A stretch of DNA of 64,000 nucleotides from Acidithiobacillus ferrianus (GTDB lineage Bacteria > Pseudomonadota > Gammaproteobacteria > Acidithiobacillales > Acidithiobacillaceae). The DNA lies in contig NZ_WNJL01000037.1 of the NCBI RefSeq assembly GCF_010378095.1, positions 310,001 to 374,000 of the forward strand, written 5' to 3'. Position 1 is the first letter of the stretch. Every line of letters starts with the position of its first letter. Positions 32,759-42,206 of this stretch are shown piece after piece. The position numbers were made by a program, and so were the translations under genes. A model generated the notes under the pieces. It ran no database searches. It had not been told where the DNA came from and was given only the letters and a program-made list of their open reading frames with translations.

Positions 32759-33796
32759 TTATTCGACCGCAACGGGCGCGGTCACCTCATCGGCAAAAGC
32801 CAAGGGATGGCCGGCCGCGGCCGCCCGTACCCGTTCTTCGATCTGCGCGGCCAGTTCCGGATGTTCCTTGAGATATTGCCGGGCGTTGTCCTTGCCTTGG
32901 CCGATACGCTCCCCCTGGTAGCTGTACCAGGCTCCGCTTTTCTCCACGATCTCGAACTTCACACCCAAGTCCACCAACTCGGAGAGGCGGGAGATGCCTT
33001 CGCCGTAGTAGATAGCGAACTCGGCTTCGCGGAAAGGTGGCGCTACCTTGTTTTTCACCACCTTGACGCGGGTATCGTTACCCACCACTTCGTCGCTTTT
33101 CTTGATGGCGCCGATCCGGCGGATATCGAGACGGACGGAGGCGTAGAACTTGAGCGCGTTCCCGCCGGTGGTGGTCTCCGGGCTGCCATAGATCACCCCG
33201 ATTTTCATGCGGATTTGGTTGATGAAGATGACCAGGGTGTTGGTCCGCGAAATATTGGCGGTGAGCTTGCGCAGGGCCTGACTCATCAAACGGGCCTGCA
33301 GGCCGACGTGGGAGTCGCCCATATCCCCTTCGATTTCCGCTTTGGGGGTCAATGCGGCCACGGAATCGATCACGATCAGGTCCACCGCCCCCGAACGCAC
33401 CAGCATGTCGGCAATCTCCAGGGCCTGCTCGCCGGTATCGGGCTGGGAAATCAGCAGGTTTTCCAGATCGACGCCAAGTTTGTGGGCATAGCCGGGGTCG
33501 AGGGCATGTTCGGCGTCGATGAAAGCCGCCGTGCCCCCGGCCGCCTGACAACTGGCGATGGCGTGCAGGGTGAGGGTGGTCTTGCCGGAAGACTCCGGGC
33601 CATAGATCTCCACCACCCGGCCCCGGGGCAAACCACCCACCCCCAAGGCGAGATCCAGCCCCAGTGAACCGGTGGAGTAGACCGCGATGTCTTTGCTGGC
33701 ATGGTGATCGCCGAGGCGCATGACGGCACCCTTGCCAAACTGTTTGTCGATTTGGGCCAGAGCGACCGAGAGAGCCTTGCTGCGCTGTTCGTCCAT
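32759..33796 (-). CDS. recA: Recombinase RecA
   Basis: The start at 33796 ([15 protein letters not shown]) after AGGAGAAGG gives 345 residues. Walker [31 protein letters not shown] (Walker B/L1), the NQIRMKIGV(I/M)[16 protein letters not shown]2 loop and the KGxG-type N-terminus ([15 protein letters not shown]) are all present. It catalyses strand exchange and LexA cleavage. The upstream inverted repeat at 33833-33853 may be its SOS operator. Confidence 0.98.
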   Translation of the reverse strand: MDEQRSKALSVALAQIDKQFGKGAVMRLGDHHASKDIAVYSTGSLGLDLALGVGGLPRGRVVEIYGPESSGKTTLTLHAIASCQAAGGTAAFIDAEHALDPGYAHKLGVDLENLLISQPDTGEQALEIADMLVRSGAVDLIVIDSVAALTPKAEIEGDMGDSHVGLQARLMSQALRKLTANISRTNTLVIFINQIRMKIGVIYGSPETTTGGNALKFYASVRLDIRRIGAIKKSDEVVGNDTRVKVVKNKVAPPFREAEFAIYYGEGISRLSELVDLGVKFEIVEKSGAWYSYQGERIGQGKDNARQYLKEHPELAAQIEERVRAAAAGHPLAFADEVTAPVAVE

Positions 33797-33832
33797 ATAC
33801 TTTCCTTCTCCTGTCAGGGGGCTATTCCATCC

Positions 33833-33853
33833 TTGCAAAACATGCGTTTGCAA
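33833..33853. promoter_or_regulatory. Inverted repeat upstream of recA, candidate LexA operator
   Basis: TTGCAAA and TTTGCAA arms of seven bases are separated by seven bases; inside them AAAC-ATGC-GTTT forms a second, offset repeat. It lies 37 bases upstream of the recA start, where SOS boxes sit. It does not match the E. coli box (CTGT-N8-ACAG), so the LexA assignment is inference. Confidence 0.45.
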
Positions 33854-34004
33854 TGCGCGCGGCGGGACCTGGTCACCCGGAACGGCGGGTCATCGGAACA
33901 ACCTTTTCCGGCATTCTACCTGAGCGGAGGAGCAGGGCAAACGGCTGATGGCCATGGCCCGCCCCGGGGCGGGCCGCCGCTCGCCGCGCGCGCTTGCGGC
34001 GACT

Positions 34005-34874
34005 TCAGTCCCGGCGCAGCAAGAGTTCGAGCAATCCCCCCAGGGCCACCGAACCCGCCGCATATTGTACCGACCAGCGATCGCCCGAAAAATGGCAGGT
34101 CCGCACCCGCGCTTCGGTGTCCCGCGCGCCCCAGGCGATGCAGACGATGCCCACGGGCTTGCCGGACACCGCGCCCCCCGGTCCCGCGATACCGGTGATG
34201 GCCGCCGCGATGTCGGCGTCACGCAATGCGCCCGCCAGCATTTCCAGCGCGGTCTCCTCCGCCACGGCCCCGACCCGCGCGAGAGTGCTTTCCCGCACCT
34301 GCAGCCATCGCCTTTTCGCGGCATTGCCATAGGTGACGAATCCGTGACGCAGAAGCGCCGAGGAGCCGGGCAGAGCGGTGATCCGCGCGGCGAGGCCGCC
34401 GCCCGTGCAAGACTCCGCCAAGGCGAGCCGAGGGCCCTGCGCACCCGCCTGCTGGAGCAGGGACCATTCCGGCGGGGCCATTTCCAACGGCAAGGCCGCG
34501 GCCGTCCCCGTTTCAACCCAGTATTCGCCCGGCAGAATCTCCGACTCGGGACCGGTATCGTTGAACACGCTCCAGGGCGTCGCGCAAATCGGCAGAGACG
34601 CGCGCGCCCAATCCCTCAATCCGGCCCAGTCACCGGCAGACAGATGGGTGCGCGATGGTGATTTCATCCAGTCCGCCACGTCCACAAATTCCCCAAGGGC
34701 CAAAGCCGCGGCGGGACAATCCGGGAGCGTGGCGACGAGTTCCACCCCGGCCTCCACCCCGGCGCGCCGGGCCCAGGCCGCCAGACGCTGCGCATCGGGC
34801 AAGGCGGCGGGCCGCATGGGCAGAAATATCCGTAAACCCGCCGGATGCACCTCCGTCACCACCAGCCCGTCCAC
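34005..34874 (-). CDS. CinA C-terminal (nicotinamide-nucleotide amidohydrolase PncC-like) protein with unusual N-terminal domain
   Basis: 289 residues. Residues about 135-285 are the PncC/CinA amidohydrolase domain: ALAESCTGGGLAARITALPG, FVTYGNAAKRRWLQV, ITGIAGPGGAVSGKPVG and GDRWSVQYAA. It recycles nicotinamide mononucleotide to nicotinate mononucleotide. The first ~130 residues are not the MoCF domain of full CinA and match nothing I know. The start overlaps pgpA by 19 bases, which supports this long form; an internal ATG at 34481 would give a PncC-only protein but leave a large gap. Same strand as pgpA and thiL. Confidence 0.82.
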   Translation of the reverse strand: MDGLVVTEVHPAGLRIFLPMRPAALPDAQRLAAWARRAGVEAGVELVATLPDCPAAALALGEFVDVADWMKSPSRTHLSAGDWAGLRDWARASLPICATPWSVFNDTGPESEILPGEYWVETGTAAALPLEMAPPEWSLLQQAGAQGPRLALAESCTGGGLAARITALPGSSALLRHGFVTYGNAAKRRWLQVRESTLARVGAVAEETALEMLAGALRDADIAAAITGIAGPGGAVSGKPVGIVCIAWGARDTEARVRTCHFSGDRWSVQYAAGSVALGGLLELLLRRD

Positions 34875-35350
34875 GGCATCAGCCGCAAGATCATCAGCGC
34901 CGGGATCGCCGCGGCCATATCATCGAGCATAATCCCCGTGCCCCCATGCACCCGCCTGTCCAGCCAGGAAATCGGCCAGGGTTTGAGCATGTCAAAAAAA
35001 CGGAAGAGCAGAAACCCGACGAGCAGCGTCCACCAGTTGAAAGGCAGCAACCAGAGGGTGAACAACAGGCCCACCCACTCATCCCAGACGATCGCCGGGG
35101 GGTCCAGGGCGCGCCGGCCACCGCCGCCATCGCGCATCTCCCGCGCGGTGCGCCCGCACAGCCACGGTCCAACCGCGATCATCGCCAGCAGCACCAAGGT
35201 GTAGACCACATTGCTTCGCACCACCAGCACCAGCAGCAGGTAGAGGGGAATCACCGCGATGGTGCCCATGGTGCCGGGAAGGACGGGCGACAAGCCGCTG
35301 CCGCCGCCGAATGCCAGCCAGTGATACCAGGGTCTAGAGCGCATGGACAT
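34856..35350 (-). CDS. pgpA: Phosphatidylglycerophosphatase A
   Basis: 164 residues with several membrane helices. Family signatures: GLSPVLPGTMGTIAVIPLYL, the acidic IVWDEWVGLL and FRFFDMLKPWPISWLD, then GGTGIMLDDMAA with acidic catalytic residues. It dephosphorylates phosphatidylglycerophosphate in the inner membrane. Overlaps thiL upstream and the CinA-like gene downstream. The thiL-pgpA pair is a standard arrangement. Confidence 0.93.
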   Translation of the reverse strand: MSMRSRPWYHWLAFGGGSGLSPVLPGTMGTIAVIPLYLLLVLVVRSNVVYTLVLLAMIAVGPWLCGRTAREMRDGGGGRRALDPPAIVWDEWVGLLFTLWLLPFNWWTLLVGFLLFRFFDMLKPWPISWLDRRVHGGTGIMLDDMAAAIPALMILRLMPWTGWW

Positions 35351-36356
35351 GCCCCCAGACGGCGGGCAGGGGCACCACCTGGTCCCGCCAGGTCAGAATC
35401 ACCGCGGCGGAGCTACCGGAGTCCGCCGACAGGATACGCCCCACCGCGGTCAGGCGCAGCCCCCGCGCCGCCGCGGCCTGTCGCAACGCCGCGGAGAGGG
35501 AGGGGGGCGCGCAGAGGATGAGCTCATAGTCGTCGCCGCCGGTTAGCGGCCAGCGTCGCAGGCGTTCGGAATCGGTTCGCGCCAGATCCGCGAGTTCCGG
35601 GCTCAACGGCAAGGCATCCAGCGCGACGTGCGCGCGCACACCCGAGGCCTCCAGGATATGGCCGAGATCGGCCAGAAAGCCGTCGGAGCAATCCAGGGCG
35701 CAGCGCACGCCGCAGGATGCCGCCGCTTCGCCCAATTCGAGACGGGGTGTGGGACGCAGGCGCCGGGCTTCCAGCGCCTCCCGCTGGATGGCTGAGCAGA
35801 GCACCCTGTGCCCCTCCCGGCCGCGCTCCATCAACGCCAAATCCAGAGCCGCGGCCGCATCCCCGAGACTGCCGGTCACCCAGATCCTGTCTCCGGGCCG
35901 GGCCGCGTCACGGCGCATGACGCTTCGATCTACCAATCCCAATGCGGTTACGGAAAGCGTCAGGGGTCCATCCGTAGCCACCGTATCGCCCCCTGCCAGG
36001 GTGACGTCGTGGCGCTCGGCGAGCGCACGCCATCCCCCCATGAAGTCTTCCAGCCACGCCCCATAGCCCGCCGCCCTTGATGGCAAGGCCAGACCGAGCA
36101 GGCACCAGCGTGCTTCCGCGCCCATGGCGGCAAGATCACTCAGGTTGACGGCCAGCGCCTTCCAGGCCAGGTCATAGGGACGGACATCGGAAAAAAAGTG
36201 GCGACCGGCAACCAGCGTATCCATCGTCGCCACCAACTGCCGGCCCGCCGGGTCCAGCCAGGCGGCATCGTCGCCGATACCGAGCCGCACCCCCTTGCCC
36301 GCTGTGCCGAGACGGCTCCGCAACTGTGCTATGAGCGCAAACTCCCCGCCCGCCAT
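35334..36356 (-). CDS. thiL: Thiamine-monophosphate kinase
   Basis: The ATG at 36356 follows CGGAG by five bases; about 340 residues. PurM-like ATP-binding fold with GEFALIAQLRSRL, LGIGDDAAWLDP, DTLVAGRHFF and CALDCSDGFLADLGHILEASG. It phosphorylates thiamine monophosphate to the diphosphate cofactor. It overlaps pgpA downstream and is divergent from gluQ, with about 60 bases between starts. Confidence 0.94.
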   Translation of the reverse strand: MAGGEFALIAQLRSRLGTAGKGVRLGIGDDAAWLDPAGRQLVATMDTLVAGRHFFSDVRPYDLAWKALAVNLSDLAAMGAEARWCLLGLALPSRAAGYGAWLEDFMGGWRALAERHDVTLAGGDTVATDGPLTLSVTALGLVDRSVMRRDAARPGDRIWVTGSLGDAAAALDLALMERGREGHRVLCSAIQREALEARRLRPTPRLELGEAAASCGVRCALDCSDGFLADLGHILEASGVRAHVALDALPLSPELADLARTDSERLRRWPLTGGDDYELILCAPPSLSAALRQAAAARGLRLTAVGRILSADSGSSAAVILTWRDQVVPLPAVWGHVHAL

Positions 36357-36417
36357 GTCCACTCCGTTTTTGCCGATGCTCGCGCTACTATAGCAAGGAG
36401 ATCATCTGAAGGAAGCC

Positions 36418-37320
36418 ATGCCCAGCACCCCCACCGTCGTCGGACGCTTTGCGCCCTCCCCCAGCGGCCCCCTCCATGCGGGATCGCTCCTTGCCGCCAT
36501 CGGCAGCGCTCTCAGCGTCCGCAGTCAGGGCGGACGCTGGCTGCTGCGCCTGGAGGATGTGGACGCGGGCCGCGTGCGTCCCGGCGCCGCCGACGCCATT
36601 CTCCGACAACTGGAGGCGCTGGCGCTGGACTGGGACGGGCCGGTGCTGACGCAAGCCGCGCGCAAGGAGCGCTACCAGGATGCGCTGAAGGCATTGCAGG
36701 AACAGGGCGCGGCCTATCCTTGCGCCTGCACCCGTCAGGACATCCGCGGCTTCGGTGCGCGCTACCCAGGCACTTGCCGGCAGGGTCTGGCGCACGGACG
36801 GCAACCCCGCTCCTGGCGACTGCGGGTACCGGACACCCTGCCCCCCTGGGAGGACCGTTTTCATGGCCGGCAAGATACGCCCGCCCCCCAGGGCGACCCC
36901 GTGCTGCTGCGCGCGGACAGCTACTTCGCCTATATCCTGGCTTGCGTCGTGGACGACGGGGCGCAAGGCGTCAGCGAGGTGATCCGTGGCGGTGACCTGC
37001 TCTCCATCACCGGGGTGCAGCGCCATCTGCAAAACGCGCTGAACCTGCCCCACCCGCAATATGGGCACCTACCCCTGCTGTGCAACGCGGAGGGACGCAA
37101 GCTGTCCAAAAGTGCCGACAGCCCCGCCTGGACGGGCGACCCCAGTCAGGCCTGGGAGGAGACGCTGCGGGCGCTGGGCTGGACAACGCCTGCCGGGCTG
37201 CGGGGGGCTTCCGCCGGAACGTGGCGCGACTGGGCGCTCGCGCGGATGGCGGAAGGGCAGCCTCTGTATCGCGTATCCGCCGACGCCACTGGCCCGCGCC
37301 GGCGGACGGCGTTAAGCTGA
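36418..37320 (+). CDS. gluQ: Glutamyl-Q tRNA(Asp) synthetase
   Basis: 300 residues, about the size of GluRS without its anticodon-binding part. RFAPSPSGPLHAGSLLAA contains the HIGH-type motif, YPCACTRQDI and YPGTC hold zinc ligands, and RKLSKSADSP is the KMSKS-like loop. It glutamylates queuosine at the wobble position of tRNA-Asp. First gene of a rightward set followed by sfsA after 5 bases. Confidence 0.94.
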   Translation: MPSTPTVVGRFAPSPSGPLHAGSLLAAIGSALSVRSQGGRWLLRLEDVDAGRVRPGAADAILRQLEALALDWDGPVLTQAARKERYQDALKALQEQGAAYPCACTRQDIRGFGARYPGTCRQGLAHGRQPRSWRLRVPDTLPPWEDRFHGRQDTPAPQGDPVLLRADSYFAYILACVVDDGAQGVSEVIRGGDLLSITGVQRHLQNALNLPHPQYGHLPLLCNAEGRKLSKSADSPAWTGDPSQAWEETLRALGWTTPAGLRGASAGTWRDWALARMAEGQPLYRVSADATGPRRRTALS

Positions 37321-37325
37321 CGGCC

Positions 37326-38024
37326 ATGCACTTCCCTCCCCTCACTCCCGCCACCCTGATCCGCCGCTACAAACGCTTTCTCGCCGACTGCGCGTTGGCC
37401 AGCGGCGCCGTGATCACCGCGCACTGCCCGAACTCCGGGAGCATGCGCGGTTGTGCCGAGCCCGGTCAGCCCGTCCTGCTCTCCCTCAGCGACAACCCTC
37501 AGCGCAAGCTGCCCTGGACCTGGGAGCTCTACTGGAGCGGCGCCAGCTGGGTGTGCGTCAACACCCAACGACCCAATGCCGTGGTCGCAGAGGCCATCAC
37601 GGCGGGTGCCATACCCGCCCTGCGGCACTATCCCCGACTGCGCCGGGAGGTGGCCTATGGGACCCGCGCGCGGGTCGACATCCTCCTCAGCGCGGCGGAC
37701 CGGCCGCCCTGCTATCTGGAGGTCAAGTCCTGCACCCTGCTGGAGGATGACGGCGTCGTTCGCTTCCCCGATGCCGTCAGCGATCGCGCCCTGCGCCACC
37801 TGGGCGCCCTGACGGAGGTGGTCCGCGGCGGTGGGCGGGCGGTCATGCTCTTTCTGATCGGCCGGGAAGATGGTCGGGGCTTCGCCCCCGCCGACGCCAT
37901 CGATCCCGTCTACGGAAAGGCCCTGCGCCAGGCACGCGCCGATGGGGTGGAAATTCTGGCCTACCGGACCCACGTCAGTCCTGATAAAATGTGTCTCAGC
38001 GCGGCGGAAACGCTTCTCTTTTAG
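37326..38024 (+). CDS. sfsA: Sugar fermentation stimulation protein SfsA
   Basis: 232 residues. Typical features are LIRRYKRFLADC near the start, AHCPNSGSMRGC, and a PD-(D/E)xK-like core (TRARVDILLS, CYLEVKSCTLLED, FPDAVSDRALRHL). The family binds DNA non-specifically; its biological role is unsettled. The ATG is five bases after the gluQ stop, giving likely co-transcription. Confidence 0.93.
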   Translation: MHFPPLTPATLIRRYKRFLADCALASGAVITAHCPNSGSMRGCAEPGQPVLLSLSDNPQRKLPWTWELYWSGASWVCVNTQRPNAVVAEAITAGAIPALRHYPRLRREVAYGTRARVDILLSAADRPPCYLEVKSCTLLEDDGVVRFPDAVSDRALRHLGALTEVVRGGGRAVMLFLIGREDGRGFAPADAIDPVYGKALRQARADGVEILAYRTHVSPDKMCLSAAETLLF

Positions 38025-38042
38025 CCGCTTCAGGAGAACAGC

Positions 38043-38852
38043 ATGTTACAACGCAGTAAAAAAATGCTCCAAGGGAGCATCAAAACGCCGGATGAAATCG
38101 AGAAGATGCGAATCGCCGGCCAGCTCACCGCCATGGTGCTGAAGATGATCGCCCCCCATGTGCAGGCGGGCATCACCACGGGAGAGCTGGATCGCATCTG
38201 CCACGATTACATCGTGAATGACTTGCGGGGCATCCCCGCTCCGCTCAACTACCAGCCCAGCCCGGAATACCCGCCCTTCCCAAAATCCGTCTGCATTTCT
38301 CTCAATCATGTGATCTGCCACGGTATTCCCGGTGACCGCGTGCTGAAGGACGGTGACCTGCTCAATATCGACGTCACCGTCATCAAGGATGGCTATCACG
38401 GTGACAGCAGCAAAATGTTCACTGTCGGCACCGTGCCGCTGCGCGCGCGACGGGTGATGGAAGTGGCGCATGAATCCATGGTGCGCGGTATTCAACAGGT
38501 GCGGCCAGGGGCGACACTGGGCGATGTCGGCCACGCCATCCAGAACTATGCCGAGGCCCAGCATTGTTCCGTGGTACGAGAGTTTTGCGGGCACGGCATC
38601 GGCCGCCTTTTCCACGACGAGCCGCAGGTGCTGCACTACGGCAACCCCGGCGAGGGCGTGGAACTGGTGGCGGGCATGACCTTCACCATCGAACCGATGG
38701 TGAATGCCGGCAAGCGCCATATCAAGGCGCTACCCGACGGCTGGACCATCGTCACCAAGGATCACAGTGTCTCGGCGCAATGGGAACACACCATTCTGGT
38801 CACCGACGATGGCTATGAAGTGCTCACCCAACTGCCCGGAGACCCCATCTAG
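38043..38852 (+). CDS. map: Methionine aminopeptidase type I
   Basis: 269 residues. All five metal ligands are visible: INIDVTVIKDGYHGD (two Asp), CGHGIGRLFHDEP (His), TFTIEPM (Glu) and QWEHTILVT (Glu). It removes initiator methionine in the cytoplasm. The start follows AGGAGAACAGC. glnD begins two bases after the stop, so the pair forms an operon; map-glnD is common. Confidence 0.96.
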   Translation: MLQRSKKMLQGSIKTPDEIEKMRIAGQLTAMVLKMIAPHVQAGITTGELDRICHDYIVNDLRGIPAPLNYQPSPEYPPFPKSVCISLNHVICHGIPGDRVLKDGDLLNIDVTVIKDGYHGDSSKMFTVGTVPLRARRVMEVAHESMVRGIQQVRPGATLGDVGHAIQNYAEAQHCSVVREFCGHGIGRLFHDEPQVLHYGNPGEGVELVAGMTFTIEPMVNAGKRHIKALPDGWTIVTKDHSVSAQWEHTILVTDDGYEVLTQLPGDPI

Positions 38853-38854
38853 GC

Positions 38855-41449
38855 ATGCCGAACCGCGTCACACGCACTGAGGCGCCGACACCCCCCGTGA
38901 CCCTGCGCGAAGGCCGGGGTTCCCTGCGGGCGGGCTTTTCGCCGCGGCAAAGCAGCCGCGCGCTGCTCCGCCAGCACTGTCGTCTGGTGGACGAGACCTT
39001 GCGCACACTCTGGCGAGCCTCACCGGGCGCGGACGGCGGCGTCGCCGAAGCCGAAGCCCTCACCCTGGTGGCGGTGGGCGGTTATGGACGTGGCACGCTC
39101 TTTCCCGGTTCCGACATCGATCTGCTGATTCTGACCCCCGCCACGCTCACGGCTGCCCAAAAAAACTTCGTCGAGGGCTTCCTGACCGGTCTCTGGGACT
39201 TGCAGATGCAGGTGGGTCACAGCGTCCGCGGCATCGAGGCCTGTCTGGAGGAAGCGCGCCAGGACCTGGGCATCGCCACCACGCTGCTGGAATCCCGCTA
39301 TCTCGCCGGGTCGCGTATGCTGCTGCGGCAATTGGATGACGCCTTGCGCGATACCCCCCCCTGGTCACCACCGCTCTTTTTCGCGGCCAAGCTGGCGGAG
39401 CTGGAGAACCGGCATGCGCGTGGCAGCGATACCGCCTTCCACCTGGAACCAGACCTCAAGGAAGGCCCCGGCGCGCTGCGCGACATCCATCATCTGCAAT
39501 GGCTGGCGGCCAGCGTTTTCAAGGAAGGGAGCCTGCGCCGGCTGCGCGATGCGCAGATCATCACCCATGAGGAATATCGTCAACTCCTGCGCGCGCAAGC
39601 CCTGCTCTCCCGCCTGCGGATCGCCCTGCACTACGCCACCGGGCGTCAGGAAGACCGCCTGCGCCTCCATTTGCAGATTCCGCTGGCCCAGCAACTGGGT
39701 TATACGGACCGACCCGGACGCAGCGCCGTTGAGCAACTGATGCAAAAGTTGTATCGCGCCTTCGCCGACATCCTCCGCGTCTCCGCCATCGCGCAGGAGA
39801 ATATCGCGCAGCGGCTGGCCGCCACCTCACCGGTCACCGACCCGCGCGTCGCGCTGCCCATGCCCGCGTTGCAACGCGATGACCCGCGGCTGTGTCGGCA
39901 CGTCTTGGCCCTGTTCCGCCGCTTGGCGGAGGATCCCCGGCGGCGCACCCTCGACGCCCATACGCAGCGCCAGATCCATGCGCTGCGCAGCGCCCTTCAT
40001 CCCGGCGACCTCGACCGCGATCCGGTCGCGCAGGGGATGTTTCTCGCCATCCTCGCGCAACCCGAGGGCGCTTATCGCAGCCTCCGGCTGATGCAGCAGT
40101 GCGGCATCCTGGCCCGGCTGCTCCCCGTTTTCGGACGGATCACCGGGCGCATTCAGCACGACCTCTTCCACGTATACACCATCGATCAGCACACCCTCTT
40201 TCTGCTGCACAACCTGGGACAACTCTGGACCCACGAAGCCCCCCAGATGCCCGTCGCCGACATCGCCTGGGCGCATGTCGAAAAGCCGGAACTGCTGGTA
40301 CTCGCCGGCCTTTTTCACGATATCGGCAAGGGGCGTGGCGGGGATCATTCCAAAATCGGCGCCCAGGAAGCCCGGCGTTTCGCCCGGCGCCTACGGCTAC
40401 CGCCCCGCGATGCCGAACTCATCGTCTGGCTGGTGGAACAACACCTGCAGATGTCCAGCGTCTCCCAACGGCGCGACCTGGAAGACCCCCAGGTCATTCG
40501 CGATTTTGCCGATCTAGTCCAGGATGAACGGCGCCTTGCCCATCTTCTGCTCCTCACCGTCGCCGACATGCGCGCCACCAATCCCGAACTCTGGAGCGAC
40601 TGGAAAGCGTTGCTGCTCAGCACCCTGTACCGGGCCACCGCCAGTGCGCTGCAACGCACGGAACGCCAGATCCAGGATCTGCCCCAAATCGTCGCCGACA
40701 AGCAGAAATCCGTCCTGCGGGAGATCACGCCGCTGGATCAGGCGCGGGCACGGAAGCTCTGGCAGCGCCTTTCCGGCCCCTATTTCCTACGCTACAGTGA
40801 AAGCGAACTGCTCTGGCATTGCCAGGAAATACTCGCTCACAAAGGTCGAAAAACGCTCGTCGCGGTACGGCCTCATGCCCCTGAAGGCAGCGAAATCCTG
40901 ATTTACGGCGCCGACCGGCCCGGGCTGTTCCAGCAGATCACCGGAGCGCTCGACCGTCACTCCCTGAACATCGTCGACGCCCGGATCGATACCAGTGAAG
41001 ACGGACGCGCCATCGATACCTTTCTGGTCATCGACAACAGCCATGCCTTCGCCCACAGCGCTCAGGCCCATGCCGATCTCGGCACCGAACTTTGCGCGGT
41101 CATCGAAGGAGAGGCGATCAGCACGCCCCGTTTCGGTCCACGCCACCGTGATCCACGCCACCGCTTTTTCGCCAATATTCCGGCCGAGATCCGGGTGGAC
41201 AACCGCGCCCTGCCCCGCTATACCCTGCTGGAGATCCGCGCCGCGGATCAACTGGGACTGCTGTACCGGGTCGGCGAAGCGCTATGCGCGCTGCAGCTCC
41301 ATATCTACGGCGCCAAGGTGTCCACTTTCGGCGAGCGGGTGGAGGACACCTTTTTCATTCTCAATGAGCGGGAGCGCAAACTGACGGAAGCGCAGGTCAC
41401 GGCATTGACCCAAACCTTGAACGACATCCTGAACGGCAAGGCCGCGTAA
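38855..41449 (+). CDS. glnD: Bifunctional uridylyltransferase/uridylyl-removing enzyme GlnD
   Basis: 864 residues. The nucleotidyltransferase domain has the GSDIDLLIL motif near residue 87. The central HD domain has FHDIGKGRGGDHSKIGA at about 488. Two C-terminal ACT domains begin near 685 (ILIYGADRPGLFQQITGAL) and 790 (LLEIRAADQLGLLYRVGEAL). It senses glutamine and modifies PII proteins. The gene encoding PII is not within the window. Start directly after map. Confidence 0.97.
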   Translation: MPNRVTRTEAPTPPVTLREGRGSLRAGFSPRQSSRALLRQHCRLVDETLRTLWRASPGADGGVAEAEALTLVAVGGYGRGTLFPGSDIDLLILTPATLTAAQKNFVEGFLTGLWDLQMQVGHSVRGIEACLEEARQDLGIATTLLESRYLAGSRMLLRQLDDALRDTPPWSPPLFFAAKLAELENRHARGSDTAFHLEPDLKEGPGALRDIHHLQWLAASVFKEGSLRRLRDAQIITHEEYRQLLRAQALLSRLRIALHYATGRQEDRLRLHLQIPLAQQLGYTDRPGRSAVEQLMQKLYRAFADILRVSAIAQENIAQRLAATSPVTDPRVALPMPALQRDDPRLCRHVLALFRRLAEDPRRRTLDAHTQRQIHALRSALHPGDLDRDPVAQGMFLAILAQPEGAYRSLRLMQQCGILARLLPVFGRITGRIQHDLFHVYTIDQHTLFLLHNLGQLWTHEAPQMPVADIAWAHVEKPELLVLAGLFHDIGKGRGGDHSKIGAQEARRFARRLRLPPRDAELIVWLVEQHLQMSSVSQRRDLEDPQVIRDFADLVQDERRLAHLLLLTVADMRATNPELWSDWKALLLSTLYRATASALQRTERQIQDLPQIVADKQKSVLREITPLDQARARKLWQRLSGPYFLRYSESELLWHCQEILAHKGRKTLVAVRPHAPEGSEILIYGADRPGLFQQITGALDRHSLNIVDARIDTSEDGRAIDTFLVIDNSHAFAHSAQAHADLGTELCAVIEGEAISTPRFGPRHRDPRHRFFANIPAEIRVDNRALPRYTLLEIRAADQLGLLYRVGEALCALQLHIYGAKVSTFGERVEDTFFILNERERKLTEAQVTALTQTLNDILNGKAA

Positions 41450-41522
41450 GCGATGCGATATGGTCGTCAGGCGCGCGCGCATTTCCCGCACATCCGTCCT
41501 TCTTACAGGCAGGTTCAATAGC

Positions 41523-42191
41523 ATGTGGTCCCTTTTTCTTCCCGATGCCCGGCGGCGGCGCGACCGCGCCCTGGCCCTCGCGGGTGTGCTGCGCAGCGCC
41601 CTGCTGGTGCAGCAGATCGCGCGCCACGGCACGCCACCGGGAGAACTCCTGCAGGTCTGTATACAGAGCATTCTCGCACTGGAGAGTCAGGACAGTCTGC
41701 GTGCCCTGGGGGATATCGACAGCCTGCGTCAGCCCCTGGCTCTGCTTTGTCCCCTGCTGCAACGCGGTCCCGGCAACGCTCAGGAAGCCGAGCTGCTGCG
41801 CTACGTCATGGCGCTGACCACCCTCGGTAAACGCCTCCTGAAAAGCGCGTCCACCACCCAACGGGTTCAGGAAGGGATCGAACAGGCCCAGCGCCAAGCC
41901 GCCCATTTCGCTGATCCGACGCACCGCAGCATCGTTGCCGGGCTCGCCCAGACCTATACCGAGACCATCGGCACCCTCCGGCCCCGCATCATCGTCAGCG
42001 GGGAAAGCCGCTTTCTGAGCGATCCCGACGATGCCGCGCGCATCCGCACCCTTCTCCTCAGCGGCATCCGCGCGGCGGTACTGTGGAGACAGGCGGGCGG
42101 CCATCTGACCGGCACCATTCTGGAGCGACGCGGGATCTGCCGGGAAGCGGAGGCGCTGCTCGCCGCCCAGCCTCGGCACGGCGCTTTTTAA
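41523..42191 (+). CDS. hflD: HflD homologue (lysogenization regulator family)
   Basis: The start at 41523 (MWSLFLPDARRRRD) gives 222 residues, close to HflD (about 210). It is all-helical, with LAGVLRSALLVQQIARHG, QSILALESQDSLRALGD and LRYVMALTTLGKRLL aligning with HflD segments I recall, and IIVSGESRFLSDPDDAARIRTLLLSGIRAAVLWRQ at the C-terminus. In E. coli HflD is membrane-associated and antagonises phage lambda CII; its bacterial role is unclear. It is usually beside mnmA; here it follows glnD. Confidence 0.82.
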   Translation: MWSLFLPDARRRRDRALALAGVLRSALLVQQIARHGTPPGELLQVCIQSILALESQDSLRALGDIDSLRQPLALLCPLLQRGPGNAQEAELLRYVMALTTLGKRLLKSASTTQRVQEGIEQAQRQAAHFADPTHRSIVAGLAQTYTETIGTLRPRIIVSGESRFLSDPDDAARIRTLLLSGIRAAVLWRQAGGHLTGTILERRGICREAEALLAAQPRHGAF

Positions 42192-42206
42192 CCGGTTCGG
42201 CCGACC

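Noticed and set aside
32240..33667. 475-codon plus-strand frame opposite recA and recX
   Set aside because: Antisense shadow of recA/recX.
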